Shown piece by piece: positions 27,105 through 35,356 of a stretch of 64,000 nt of DNA. The notes under the pieces are model-generated. The model worked only from the letters and a program-made list of their open reading frames with translations, searched no databases and was not told where the DNA came from. The DNA lies in the NCBI GenBank assembly GCA_938007935.1, contig CALLMD010000024.1, positions 1-64,000 of the forward strand, in the 5' to 3' direction. Origin of the DNA: an uncultured Hellea sp. (GTDB lineage: Bacteria; Pseudomonadota; Alphaproteobacteria; Caulobacterales; Maricaulaceae). Made by a program: the position numbers and the translations under genes. How positions within the stretch are numbered: position 1 is the stretch's first letter; each line of letters starts with the position of its first letter.

Positions 27105-27118
27105 GTGACCGCTGTCAC
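27105..27118. promoter_or_regulatory. GTGA-N6-TCAC palindrome upstream of rimM
   Basis: GTGAccgctgTCAC sits inside the longer form TGTGA-N6-TCACG (27104-27119), close to a CRP-type consensus. It is about 60 bp before the rimM ATG. A second copy of this pattern lies between the TIGR02300 gene and aroA. Function inferred. Confidence 0.35.
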
Positions 27119-27178
27119 GTTTAGCGCGGTATCGTATTTTTTTACTGACAGGGTTTTTGGAAGGATTTATGGGGCGAT

Positions 27179-27685
27179 ATGACGAATTCTCAAAAATGGG
27201 TCTGTGTGGCTGCAATCGCAGGGGCTTTCGGCGTAAAGGGCGAGGTCAAGCTTAAACCCTTTACCGATATACCATTGGACTGCGCCAAATATGGCCCGCT
27301 TTATGATGATAAGGGCTTACTTGTTCTTACCCCGCAAAAGGGCCGCATGGTCAAAAAGGCTGTAGCTGTCACGGCGCCTGAAATTAAAACAAGAGAAGAG
27401 GCTGAGGCGCTTAAATCAACCAAGCTTTATATTCAGCGCAGCGCGCTACCCGAGCCGGAAGAAGATGAGTTTTACTTCGAAGATTTAGTGGGACTTGAGG
27501 TCAAAACCACGGCGGGGCAGCGCATGGGCAAAGTGATTGCCGTGCATGAATTTGGCGCAGGGGATATGCTTGAAATCAAGCCCAAAGAGGGGGCCAGTTT
27601 TTATCATCCATTTACGAAAATAGCGGTTCCAAAAGTTGATATTAAGGCCGGGCGTATCGTTATAGAAATCGTTGACGCGGATTAA
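27179..27685 (+). CDS. rimM: Ribosome maturation factor RimM
   Basis: RimM assists maturation of the 30S head. The 168-aa protein has the N-terminal segment VCVAAIAGAFGVKGEVKLKPFTD and the PRC-barrel part FYFEDLVGLEVKTTAG, HEFGAGDMLEIKPKEG, FYHPFTKIAVPKVDI. In many alphaproteobacteria rimM sits with rpsP, trmD and rplS; here it stands alone before glmS. Confidence 0.93.
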   Translation: MTNSQKWVCVAAIAGAFGVKGEVKLKPFTDIPLDCAKYGPLYDDKGLLVLTPQKGRMVKKAVAVTAPEIKTREEAEALKSTKLYIQRSALPEPEEDEFYFEDLVGLEVKTTAGQRMGKVIAVHEFGAGDMLEIKPKEGASFYHPFTKIAVPKVDIKAGRIVIEIVDAD

Positions 27686-27764
27686 GGGCTTAAAAACTGC
27701 ATAATTGTAACGAAATTTGCACCTATTGCTGTAAAAATAACATGGTGCTTGGCGCAATCAGTCC

Positions 27765-27787
27765 TTAGCAGGGCCAATTAGCAGGGC
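27765..27787 (+). repeat. Direct repeat TTAGCAGGGC x2 in the glmS leader
   Basis: TTAGCAGGGC occurs at 27765-27774 and 27778-27787 with a period of 13 bp, 28 bp before the glmS ATG. It may bind a regulator or be a slippage duplication. No function is known. Confidence 0.4.
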
Positions 27788-27814
27788 TAAAAAATAAGAC
27801 GAAGGCAGATTTCT

Positions 27815-29629
27815 ATGTGCGGAATTATCGGAATTGTTGGATCACGCGACGTAACAGAACGTCTGGTTGATGGCCTTAAAAGGCTGGAATATAGGGGCTA
27901 CGATAGTTCTGGTGTCGCTGTTCTTGATAAGGGCAAGTTAATTCGCCAGCGCGCTGAAGGTAAAATTAAAGGTCTCGAAGCCAAGCTGAAGACAGATCAT
28001 GTGGATGGCCAAACGGGCATCGCCCATACAAGATGGGCCACGCACGGGGTTCCAAATGAAACCAATGCCCATCCGCATTTTTCTGGCCGTGTGGGCGTGG
28101 TGCATAATGGGATTATCGAAAATTTCCTCGATATTCGCACCGAATTAAAACACCGGGACTTTCGTACGGAAACAGATACGGAAGTTGTCTCTCATCTCGT
28201 TGATGAGGCGCTGGGCAAAGGCCTAGACCCCAAAGACGCGTTTTCAGAAAGCTTGAAAAAGCTAAAAGGGGCTTATGCATTTGGCGTTATTATTGACGAT
28301 CATCCTGATCACATTTATTGTGCGCGCTCTGGCTCTCCACTCGCACTTGGGGTCGGGGACGGGGAAATGTATTTGGGCTCCGATGCCATGGCTTTGGCGC
28401 AATTAACATCCAAGCTTATTTATCTTGAAGAAGGCGATTGGGCCATTTTAACGCCGAATAGCTATGAAATTTACGATCTGGATGATAATAAAGTCGAGCG
28501 CGAAATCACGGTTCTGACGGGCGGGCCAGCTATGGCGGAGAAAGGTAATTACCGTCATTTCATGCTCAAAGAAATGTATGAGCAGCCCGAAACTATTGGG
28601 CGTACCCTTAGTAACTATATTGATGAATACCGCTTGGCAGCAAATGTTCCAGCCGAGCTAAATTTTGAAGAATTTGACCGTATCATTATTATTGCCTGCG
28701 GAACGGCATGTTATGCGGGTATGGTCGCCAAATACTGGTTTGAACAAGCGGCTGGTCTGGCCGTCGATGTCGATATTGCGTCAGAGTTTCGTTACCGTAA
28801 ACCTGTTTTATCGCCCAAATCCTTATTCATCGCAGTCTCACAATCAGGCGAGACGGCGGATACACTTGCCGCGCTTCGCTATTGCAAAGAGGCAGGCGTG
28901 AAAACAGCGGCTCTTGTCAATGTGATGACGTCAACAATGGCACGTGAAGCCGATATTGCTCTACCAATTAATGCCGGCCCTGAAATTGGCGTGGCATCGA
29001 CAAAAGCCTTTACCTCACAGCTTACCGCTTTGGCCGCTTTGGCACTAGCGGCGGGTACGTCGCGGGGTGTTATTTCCAATGAAGCTCAGAAACGTATGGC
29101 GAACGCGCTGATTAAAACCCCGCGCCATGTCAAGCAGGCCTTGCGTTTGGATAAGCAAATCGAAGCTATGGCCTTTGACTTTTCAAAATCCAAAAGTGCG
29201 TTTTATCTAGGACGTGGGAGCCAAGTCCCAATTGCTTTTGAAGGGGCGCTTAAACTTAAAGAAATTTCTTATATCCATGCCGAAGGTTATGCGGCTGGCG
29301 AGCTTAAACATGGACCGATTGCCTTGATCGAGGACGGAACACCCGTCATTGTTTTGGCCCCTTTTGATAGGCTTTTTGAGAAAACAATTTCAAATCTTCA
29401 AGAAGTCGCATCTCGCGGCGCGCATATCATCCTCATTACGGATGAGGAAGGCGCCTCTCATGCTGCCTCTATGGCAGATAATATGATTGTGCTGCCGACA
29501 TGTGATCATTTTGTTGCACCGATTATTACGACCATCGCGGTGCAGCTTTTAGCCTATCATACGGCGGTTCATTTGGGCACAGATGTTGATCAACCGCGTA
29601 ATTTAGCGAAATCGGTAACGGTTGAATAA
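27815..29629 (+). CDS. glmS: Glutamine-fructose-6-phosphate aminotransferase (isomerising)
   Basis: GlmS makes glucosamine-6-phosphate from fructose-6-phosphate and glutamine, the first step to UDP-GlcNAc for peptidoglycan and lipid A. The 604-aa protein begins with the catalytic Cys (MCGIIGIVGSRDVTERL) of the Ntn glutaminase domain. RWATHGVPNETNAHPH follows, then two SIS domains (ACGTACYAGMVAKYWFE, SQSGETADTLAALRYCKEAG, FYLGRGSQVPIAFEGALKLKEIS) and the conserved end DQPRNLAKSVTVE. galU follows 23 bp after the stop. Confidence 0.97.
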   Translation: MCGIIGIVGSRDVTERLVDGLKRLEYRGYDSSGVAVLDKGKLIRQRAEGKIKGLEAKLKTDHVDGQTGIAHTRWATHGVPNETNAHPHFSGRVGVVHNGIIENFLDIRTELKHRDFRTETDTEVVSHLVDEALGKGLDPKDAFSESLKKLKGAYAFGVIIDDHPDHIYCARSGSPLALGVGDGEMYLGSDAMALAQLTSKLIYLEEGDWAILTPNSYEIYDLDDNKVEREITVLTGGPAMAEKGNYRHFMLKEMYEQPETIGRTLSNYIDEYRLAANVPAELNFEEFDRIIIIACGTACYAGMVAKYWFEQAAGLAVDVDIASEFRYRKPVLSPKSLFIAVSQSGETADTLAALRYCKEAGVKTAALVNVMTSTMAREADIALPINAGPEIGVASTKAFTSQLTALAALALAAGTSRGVISNEAQKRMANALIKTPRHVKQALRLDKQIEAMAFDFSKSKSAFYLGRGSQVPIAFEGALKLKEISYIHAEGYAAGELKHGPIALIEDGTPVIVLAPFDRLFEKTISNLQEVASRGAHIILITDEEGASHAASMADNMIVLPTCDHFVAPIITTIAVQLLAYHTAVHLGTDVDQPRNLAKSVTVE

Positions 29630-29652
29630 TCTATTACTGCTATATGGGGCTT

Positions 29653-30522
29653 ATGAAAAAGCTCCGTAAAGCCGTTTTACCTGTCGCTGGTTTTGGAACG
29701 CGGGTTCTTCCCGCGACGAAAACCATTCCAAAAGAGATGTTGCCTGTCGTTGACCGGCCAGCCCTACAATATGTTGTCGATGAAGCCCGTGAGGCCGGCA
29801 TTGAGCATTTTGTTTTTGTGACGGGCCGCAATAAAGGCGCGATCGAAGATTATTTCGACCGGGCTTATGAGCTTGAATATAGCCTGCGCGAAAAAGGTAA
29901 GACCGAGATTTATGACGCGCTCGATGCGGATACCCCTGAAGCCGGAACGATGAGTTTTGTGCGGCAGCAATCCGCCAAAGGCCTTGGACATGCCATTTGG
30001 TGCGCGCGCGATGTCATTGGTGATGACCCCTTTGCGATTTTACTACCTGATGTCTTGGTGAAATCAAAAAAGTCATGCCTCGCCCAAATGGTAGATGCCT
30101 ATAATAATGTTGGCGGGAATATTATCGCTGTCGATGCTGTTCCTGAGGATCGGGTAAGTAGTTACGGCGTTATCGCGCCGAAATCTCGTGATGGCCGCCT
30201 CATTGAAATGTCAGGCATGGTTGAGAAACCCCCCATGAGTGAAGCGCCAAGTAATTTGAAAATTACAGGGCGATATATATTGCAGCCTGAAATCATGGAT
30301 ATTCTTAAAACTCAAGCGGCAGGCGCTGGCGGCGAAATACAGCTGACTGATGCTATGGCAACATTGATGGGGGAACAAACCTTCCATGCTTATGAATATA
30401 AAGGTCAGGATTATGATTGCGGATCCAAAATTGGTTATTTCGAAGCCGTCCTCGCCTTTGCTAAGGATCATCCTGAAATCGGGGCAGAGGCGCAGGCGAT
30501 GATTAAAAGATTCTCAGCGTAA
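29653..30522 (+). CDS. galU: UTP-glucose-1-phosphate uridylyltransferase
   Basis: GalU makes UDP-glucose for polysaccharide and, through Ugd, UDP-glucuronate. The 289-aa protein has the nucleotidyltransferase start KAVLPVAGFGTRVLPATKTI, KEMLPVVDRPALQYVVDEA, the sugar-binding VEKPPM and the end YDCGSKIGYFEAVLAFA. ATG 29653 is preferred because GGGG lies just upstream; ATG 29644 is possible. The pairing with glmS upstream and ugd at 41.6 kb fits envelope-sugar supply. Confidence 0.95.
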   Translation: MKKLRKAVLPVAGFGTRVLPATKTIPKEMLPVVDRPALQYVVDEAREAGIEHFVFVTGRNKGAIEDYFDRAYELEYSLREKGKTEIYDALDADTPEAGTMSFVRQQSAKGLGHAIWCARDVIGDDPFAILLPDVLVKSKKSCLAQMVDAYNNVGGNIIAVDAVPEDRVSSYGVIAPKSRDGRLIEMSGMVEKPPMSEAPSNLKITGRYILQPEIMDILKTQAAGAGGEIQLTDAMATLMGEQTFHAYEYKGQDYDCGSKIGYFEAVLAFAKDHPEIGAEAQAMIKRFSA

Positions 30523-30525
30523 ACT

Positions 30526-31110
30526 CTAGGGTTTTAGACTTGGAATAACGTCTATTTTCATTGACTGAATTTCCATCGTATCTTGCGTCCCTTTTTCTCC
30601 GGGCCAAACCCCCAAATAATCAATTCCATTGTCATTGACAGGTGTCTTGGGTGTAAACTCTATTTTATAATCTTGCCAGTCTTGTGTCAGATCCTGTTTT
30701 ATCCAACCCGAATCGCCGACGTCAGCTGTAAAATATCCCATATAGAAATGGGAGAGTGGATCGATTTTACCTTGTCTTGCGCGAACTGTGATCGTTAAAT
30801 CACGATTGGCAAAGGCGGCTTCATATTCAGGGCCCAGTGCCGCGAAAATACCAGCGGATGCTGCATTTTTTAAAGCCACATTCGTTTTTAAGACAACCCG
30901 CTCTGGGTCTTTTTCGGTTTTCTCAAGGTAAGCATATGACATTCCGGGCGAGGCCGTTAGCATTTTAAGGTCTTCACCCTGCGTTATATATCCATTCGAT
31001 ACAACTTTTTCTAAGGTCAATTCTTCATGCTTGCTGGCTGATAAGGCGAACCAAATCATGACGGCGATAAGCGTGATTGCTAACGGGTAAAAATACCGAT
31101 CTTTCAACAT
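30526..31110 (-). CDS. Membrane-anchored protein with a beta-sandwich-like domain, unknown function
   Basis: The 194-aa protein has one N-terminal anchor (YFYPLAITLIAVMIWFALS). A periplasmic domain of alternating strands follows (RDLTITVRARQGKIDPLSHF, QDWQDYKIEFTPKTPV, DYLGVWPGEKGTQDTMEIQS). The late WxDYKIEF...IDYLGVWPG pattern recalls carbohydrate-binding or CIA30-like folds, but no family can be named. It sits 4 bp from the convergent galU stop. Confidence 0.55.
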   Translation of the reverse strand: MLKDRYFYPLAITLIAVMIWFALSASKHEELTLEKVVSNGYITQGEDLKMLTASPGMSYAYLEKTEKDPERVVLKTNVALKNAASAGIFAALGPEYEAAFANRDLTITVRARQGKIDPLSHFYMGYFTADVGDSGWIKQDLTQDWQDYKIEFTPKTPVNDNGIDYLGVWPGEKGTQDTMEIQSMKIDVIPSLKP

Positions 31111-31204
31111 GGCGTCTCCATACGGCAGATGCGCTCAACTGTGAAGATAAGTTTACGTAAGGTTTGATAAGTTTTATGATGGAGAACTTTCAAAGGAGAG
31201 TTAG

Positions 31205-31888
31205 ATGAAACGAATTATTTTTCCTGTGGCTATTTTGGCCTTAAGCGCTGTCGCTATCGCGCATCCCCATAAGTCTGATGAGACTGAAGCAAAACCAAAA
31301 GTGGAACGCATTTGGCCTAATTTTGGAAAAAAGTCGGATAAGCAGGACGCTGACACCGAAACTGATGAGAAGGTCATAAAAAAAGTTATTCGGATGAAGC
31401 GTAAAGATGCCACTTCGGATGACACCATGGACGCGGAAGAATTTGGCGCAAGGCTAGAAAAACGTTTCGAGCGCCATGCGCGTGATATGGATAAGAAACT
31501 GGATAAGGCCAAAAACAAAAACAGGTTTTTAAAAGAAGATCAGGATATTGAAACCTTAGAAGATATTCGTGACGCCGCTGTGGCGCTGGAAGATATCTTA
31601 TCCGATTCTGGTATTATTTCTGGCCTTGCGGATATGATGCTGGATTTTGCGGATGATTTTGAAGTCGAGAGCTCGGATGAGGGCGTATCCTTAAATTTTG
31701 AAGGCAAGCGCCTTGGCCGCCTCAAGGTCGATAAAGATAGCGATGAGAGTTTTGACATTGAAGGATTTGGCCGTAATTTATCGATTGATAAAAAGGTCAT
31801 CCGTAAAAACGGAAAAACCAAGACCCGTATTGTGATTGAAATGGACGGTGATGAAGAGTTTGATATTGATCTAAAGCCGAAGCGCTAA
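31205..31888 (+). CDS. Exported acidic/basic repeat-poor protein, unknown function
   Basis: The 227-aa protein begins with a signal (MKRIIFPVAILALSAVAIAHP) and a highly charged mature part. The mid-region is Lys/Glu-rich and helical (MDAEEFGARLEKRFERHARD). A C-terminal run of alternating DxDxSFDIEGF- and MDGDEEFDIDL-like segments suggests beta strands rich in Asp. I recognise no family. GGAGA lies upstream of the start. The stop overlaps the convergent Hsp70-like gene stop by 4 bp. Confidence 0.6.
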   Translation: MKRIIFPVAILALSAVAIAHPHKSDETEAKPKVERIWPNFGKKSDKQDADTETDEKVIKKVIRMKRKDATSDDTMDAEEFGARLEKRFERHARDMDKKLDKAKNKNRFLKEDQDIETLEDIRDAAVALEDILSDSGIISGLADMMLDFADDFEVESSDEGVSLNFEGKRLGRLKVDKDSDESFDIEGFGRNLSIDKKVIRKNGKTKTRIVIEMDGDEEFDIDLKPKR

Positions 31889-33795
31889 ATCAAAAACAGC
31901 ATCGCGCGATCATCCGCGCGTTCAGTTAACGCCGCTTCGAGCGTATCTGTAAGCTCTTGTGTAAAGCGGTCAGAGGCCGCTTTGCTCCAGGCATCTGAGA
32001 CAGCGGCAATCAGGTCAGGGCGTTGTTTTTCAGCTGCCTTTCGGATACGGCCATCAGTCATAATTTGCCGCGCGAGCACGGGCACATTGGCGTTTTTAAA
32101 TCGGCCTTGTAAAGATTTGCGGCCATAGATAAAAATACCTCCCGCCGTAGCGCCGCCAACGACTAATCCGATTGGATTTAAAAAGAGAGGCGCGAATAAA
32201 TTAGCCTTGGCTAAAAGAGCTGAAATAATCACAGCGGTGAGGGTGGTACCCATAAAGGCTGCATCGGATTCCAGCGTATCAACGCGGGGCGCGGCAATAG
32301 CAAGGTCTTCAAGATGGCGGCTGACATGCTGACTATCATCGAGAGATAATACCATAGCCGGGAGGCCGTGGTCACGGCAAAGCGGATCCGTTTCTTTTTC
32401 GATATCTCGCTGTAGCTCCGCAAACCATTCATCAATAACGGGTTTCAGAACAGCGGTGGCAATGTCGCTTTGGAGCCATTCTTTCACGCGGTCAGATAAA
32501 GCGCTCTCGACATCATCTAGGCTTTTAATTTTACCCGAGCGCCAGTCTTGGAAAACAGGAATGGTGCATCCATCCGTCATTGCATCGACAAGAACGGGGG
32601 CGAGTTTACCCCCTAAGCTATCAGAGGCTTTGCGGGCTTTGCTATAGACGGCGCCATCGCTAGAGAGAAGTTTGCTGACGGCATTTTGAAAACTGGCATG
32701 TAAAAACTCAAACCGTCCTAGCCAGGCAAGTCCCCGGGCAATCGAAAATTCAGGCTCGGCCCCGCGTACGACTTTCGCTTTTGGAAAGATTTTTTCTGTC
32801 GCGGGCAATATTAAAGGCAGCCGCGATGCGCCGCCGGTGAGCAATATCGTGTCAGGCGCGCGCCCGCCTAATGCATCCACAGTATCGCGCAGGGCTGCGT
32901 TAAAAGCTATTTGCCAAGTCTGGTTGTTAAGCGCCGATATGGGTGTGTTTAAAACCCTATCTGCATCTTTTTTATCAATCCGAATTTCAAATAATATGCC
33001 GCCATTAACGGGCAGGCGTTTGATCATCTCTACGGGTTTATCTTCCCCTGTAAAATAGGCCTCTTTGGCTTGGCGGCACCAATATTCCATAATGGGTCTG
33101 TAATGGGGATATTTCTTAAGCAGCTTTTCAATATGTCTGCGTGATTTTTGACGCTCTAAATTGAGTTTGAAAATTTCTGTATCTAGTAAGCCAGAGCCTA
33201 AAACATTGTGGCCCACATCTTCGGCGTCCAGATCGCGGCTATAGGTAAAATCAGTCGTTGATGAGCCGATATCAATGATAAGGACGGAGGCTTTGGCGTC
33301 ATCAATGGAGAGATATCCTTGCTCTAAGGCGGTCATTAAGGCGGCGCGGCTTTCAGCAACGATACGGACTGTCTTAAGGCCTGCGCTTTCAAAAAGCGCT
33401 TTATAACTTGCCTTGGTGTTTTTGTCCCACCCTGACGGGCAGCCAATGATAAAGCGACTATCTTTGGCCCCGCGAATAATGCCGTCTTTAGACAGGCCTT
33501 GAATGAGCGTTTGTGTAAAAAGCCGTGTCGGCAGTTCAACATCGGGGCCGCTCATATTTCGGTCTTTAAATTTTACCCAGACTTGCGGTGCGCCGGCCAT
33601 GAAAGACAGATTAACCGCATCAGCGCCGATTTTGATGCCTTCTTTGGTTTTCGCCACTGCCGTGACGAAACTTCGTTCGCCGCGATACTCCAAGATTTCA
33701 GGTTCGCGCGTTGTTGCGCCAAAGGCGCGGCCAAGGGCGCTTTCGCCGTGGCCTAAATCAAAACCAATAAATTCATTAGGGTTAGTTTTATTCAT
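31885..33795 (-). CDS. Hsp70/DnaK-like ATPase with a C-terminal membrane hairpin
   Basis: The 636-aa protein has the actin/Hsp70 ATPase fold at residues 1-365. Phosphate-1 is IGFDLGHGESALGRAF (10-25), phosphate-2 VLIIDIGSSTTDFTYSR (171-187), and the adenosine motif ILLTGGASRLPLIL (317-330). There is no ordinary substrate-binding beta domain. A helical C-terminal region (390-636) replaces it and contains a hydrophobic hairpin at about 519-558 (AVIISALLAKANLFAPLFLN and GLVVGGATAGGIFIYG). It is translationally coupled (4-bp overlap) with an upstream gene whose product resembles GrpE. Role unknown: chaperone or membrane-remodelling ATPase are the main possibilities. Confidence 0.7.
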   Translation of the reverse strand: MNKTNPNEFIGFDLGHGESALGRAFGATTREPEILEYRGERSFVTAVAKTKEGIKIGADAVNLSFMAGAPQVWVKFKDRNMSGPDVELPTRLFTQTLIQGLSKDGIIRGAKDSRFIIGCPSGWDKNTKASYKALFESAGLKTVRIVAESRAALMTALEQGYLSIDDAKASVLIIDIGSSTTDFTYSRDLDAEDVGHNVLGSGLLDTEIFKLNLERQKSRRHIEKLLKKYPHYRPIMEYWCRQAKEAYFTGEDKPVEMIKRLPVNGGILFEIRIDKKDADRVLNTPISALNNQTWQIAFNAALRDTVDALGGRAPDTILLTGGASRLPLILPATEKIFPKAKVVRGAEPEFSIARGLAWLGRFEFLHASFQNAVSKLLSSDGAVYSKARKASDSLGGKLAPVLVDAMTDGCTIPVFQDWRSGKIKSLDDVESALSDRVKEWLQSDIATAVLKPVIDEWFAELQRDIEKETDPLCRDHGLPAMVLSLDDSQHVSRHLEDLAIAAPRVDTLESDAAFMGTTLTAVIISALLAKANLFAPLFLNPIGLVVGGATAGGIFIYGRKSLQGRFKNANVPVLARQIMTDGRIRKAAEKQRPDLIAAVSDAWSKAASDRFTQELTDTLEAALTERADDRAMLFLI

Positions 33796-34679
33796 TCTGC
33801 TTGCCAGACCGTTCCGCGCCGCAGGATTTGATCACCCACCTTTAAGGCAGGGGCCGCCATTTTCGTTTTTGTCTCGCCAATGGCTGGCAGCACATCAAAG
33901 AGTGATTTCGTTTTAGAGGAATAGGTCACAAGTTCGATACCTTCGCCCGAGAGCACTGATTTTAACTCTTGCTTGATGAGCGTCAGGGCAAAATCCCCAT
34001 CTTTTGCACCTTCGGCTTCGAGTAAGTTTTGAACGAATCCCATAAGACGGTTATTTTCTCGCCAATGGGTTTCTTTTTGAGGCTCAGCCAGGCGTATTAA
34101 AATATGATCCGCTGTTTTAAGAGCGTCAACGAGCTGCGTTATAAATCCATTGGCGTCGGTGCGGATATGGGCTTCGGCTTCAAGCCGCCGTCCTGATTGA
34201 TCTTCAAGGGCGGGCGGGCCTTTGATAAAAGGAATTTTTTGTAGTAAGTGTCCCCAATCTTTGGGGTCAAAGAAACGAAGCCCTGCAAGCACGGCGGCGC
34301 CCAGCATAGTGAGGCCAGAGCCTTGCACAAACCCTGCGAGAGCAAATAGGCCTGCCGCGCTGTAGAATAAGCTACGTCCCGCCCATTTACGCACGGGTCG
34401 CGGGGCCGTTTCTGACCAGACGACATCGGCGTGGCTGGCGCGGTCTAAAATCCCTGCGCCGGCCTTGACCATTTCAATAAGCCAAAGTCCCGTTTTTTGC
34501 AGTTTTGGATCTTGCGTGCTTGATGAAAAATTCGCCCCTGTTCTGTCCAAAGCGCGGCGGGCTTCACCCACCATTTGAGCCGCCGTTAAATCATCTGTCA
34601 GGGCTAGCTGGAGGTCTTGACGTTCAGGCTCAAAGGCACTTGCCAAAGAGGGGGGTATAGCCGGAAGGTTATCACTCAT
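33792..34679 (-). CDS. Membrane protein with a GrpE-like C-terminus, partner of the Hsp70-like ATPase
   Basis: The 295-aa protein has a soluble start, then a hydrophobic hairpin at about 103-136 (SLFYSAAGLFALAGFVQGS, TMLGAAVLAGL). A long helix region follows (165-243), then a short beta domain: GEGIELVTYSSKTKSLFDVL, then ALKVGDQILRRGTVWQAE at the end. The last part resembles the GrpE beta domain (the Gy-x-l-x-d-RvlRpa-x-V ending) after a coiled helix, so a nucleotide-exchange role for the coupled Hsp70-like gene is proposed. This similarity is weak and by eye. Confidence 0.5.
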   Translation of the reverse strand: MSDNLPAIPPSLASAFEPERQDLQLALTDDLTAAQMVGEARRALDRTGANFSSSTQDPKLQKTGLWLIEMVKAGAGILDRASHADVVWSETAPRPVRKWAGRSLFYSAAGLFALAGFVQGSGLTMLGAAVLAGLRFFDPKDWGHLLQKIPFIKGPPALEDQSGRRLEAEAHIRTDANGFITQLVDALKTADHILIRLAEPQKETHWRENNRLMGFVQNLLEAEGAKDGDFALTLIKQELKSVLSGEGIELVTYSSKTKSLFDVLPAIGETKTKMAAPALKVGDQILRRGTVWQAE

Positions 34680-34811
34680 GGGCTTGATGTCGTGCGCGCG
34701 GCGCTAAGAGTCAAGAGACGGACTGTGCTAATCCTGCCCTATTTTGGCCAGAATTCTTTTCAATCGTGGTCTTACTTGTAATTGGCTGGAGACAATTAAC
34801 TGGAGAGATCT

Positions 34812-35258
34812 ATGAATATTTTACGTTCAAGCTGTGTGACTGCGCTTTTGCTTGCCAGCACAGTTTCAATTGCAAATGCCCAAGAGGCCATGGGCGATAA
34901 GCTCAAAGATAAAGCGACGAATATGGCTGTTGATAAAGCTAAGACTGAAGTCAAATCCCAAGTAAAAGATGCCGTTAATAACCCCGTCGCTGATAAGGCC
35001 ATTGATATGGGCGCTGATATGGCGAAAGGAGCCTCAGTCAAAGACGCGGCTCAAGATGCTGTGATGGACGGCGCTACCTCTAAAGCAAAAGGCATGGCAA
35101 CAGACCGTATGCCCGGTGGAGGAACAATTAAAACCCGCGCGCCTGACGTGTCTGTGCCCGCAGCGCCAAATCAAAGCGGCGTACCAACGAATTGCCCTGC
35201 GGGTACGACGGGTCAAGCTGATGGAACCTGTATGATTACGGGTAATTGGGGCGGATAA
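34812..35258 (+). CDS. Exported Lys/Ala/Asp-rich protein, unknown function
   Basis: The 148-aa protein has a signal ending SIANAQ. A helical region built of loosely repeated Lys/Ala/Asp segments follows (DKLKDKATNMAVDKAKTEV, KGASVKDAAQDAVMDGA), then a short C-terminal tail with two cysteines (NCPAGTTGQADGTC). The amphipathic repeats resemble LEA-like or stress proteins of the envelope, but no family is certain. It diverges from the Hsp70/GrpE-like pair. Confidence 0.5.
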   Translation: MNILRSSCVTALLLASTVSIANAQEAMGDKLKDKATNMAVDKAKTEVKSQVKDAVNNPVADKAIDMGADMAKGASVKDAAQDAVMDGATSKAKGMATDRMPGGGTIKTRAPDVSVPAAPNQSGVPTNCPAGTTGQADGTCMITGNWGG

Positions 35259-35280
35259 GCGCTTATCTGTACTTAGAACA

Positions 35281-35312
35281 AAAAAAGACCGCCCTTCCAA
35301 AGAGGGGCGGCC
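35281..35312 (-). terminator. Rho-independent terminator after the third mscS gene
   Basis: Read on the minus strand, GGCCGCCC and GGGCGGTC form an 8-bp stem (one G-T) around CTCTTTGGAA, followed by six T. It lies 45 bp past the mscS stop. Confidence 0.8.
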
Positions 35313-35356
35313 ATATTGTTTTGGCGTTTAGGAGCCTTACGGCCCCCGGGTAAGCG

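Noticed and set aside
27815-27900. glmS ribozyme upstream of glmS
   Set aside because: No ribozyme core is recognisable and this element is typical of Gram-positive bacteria.
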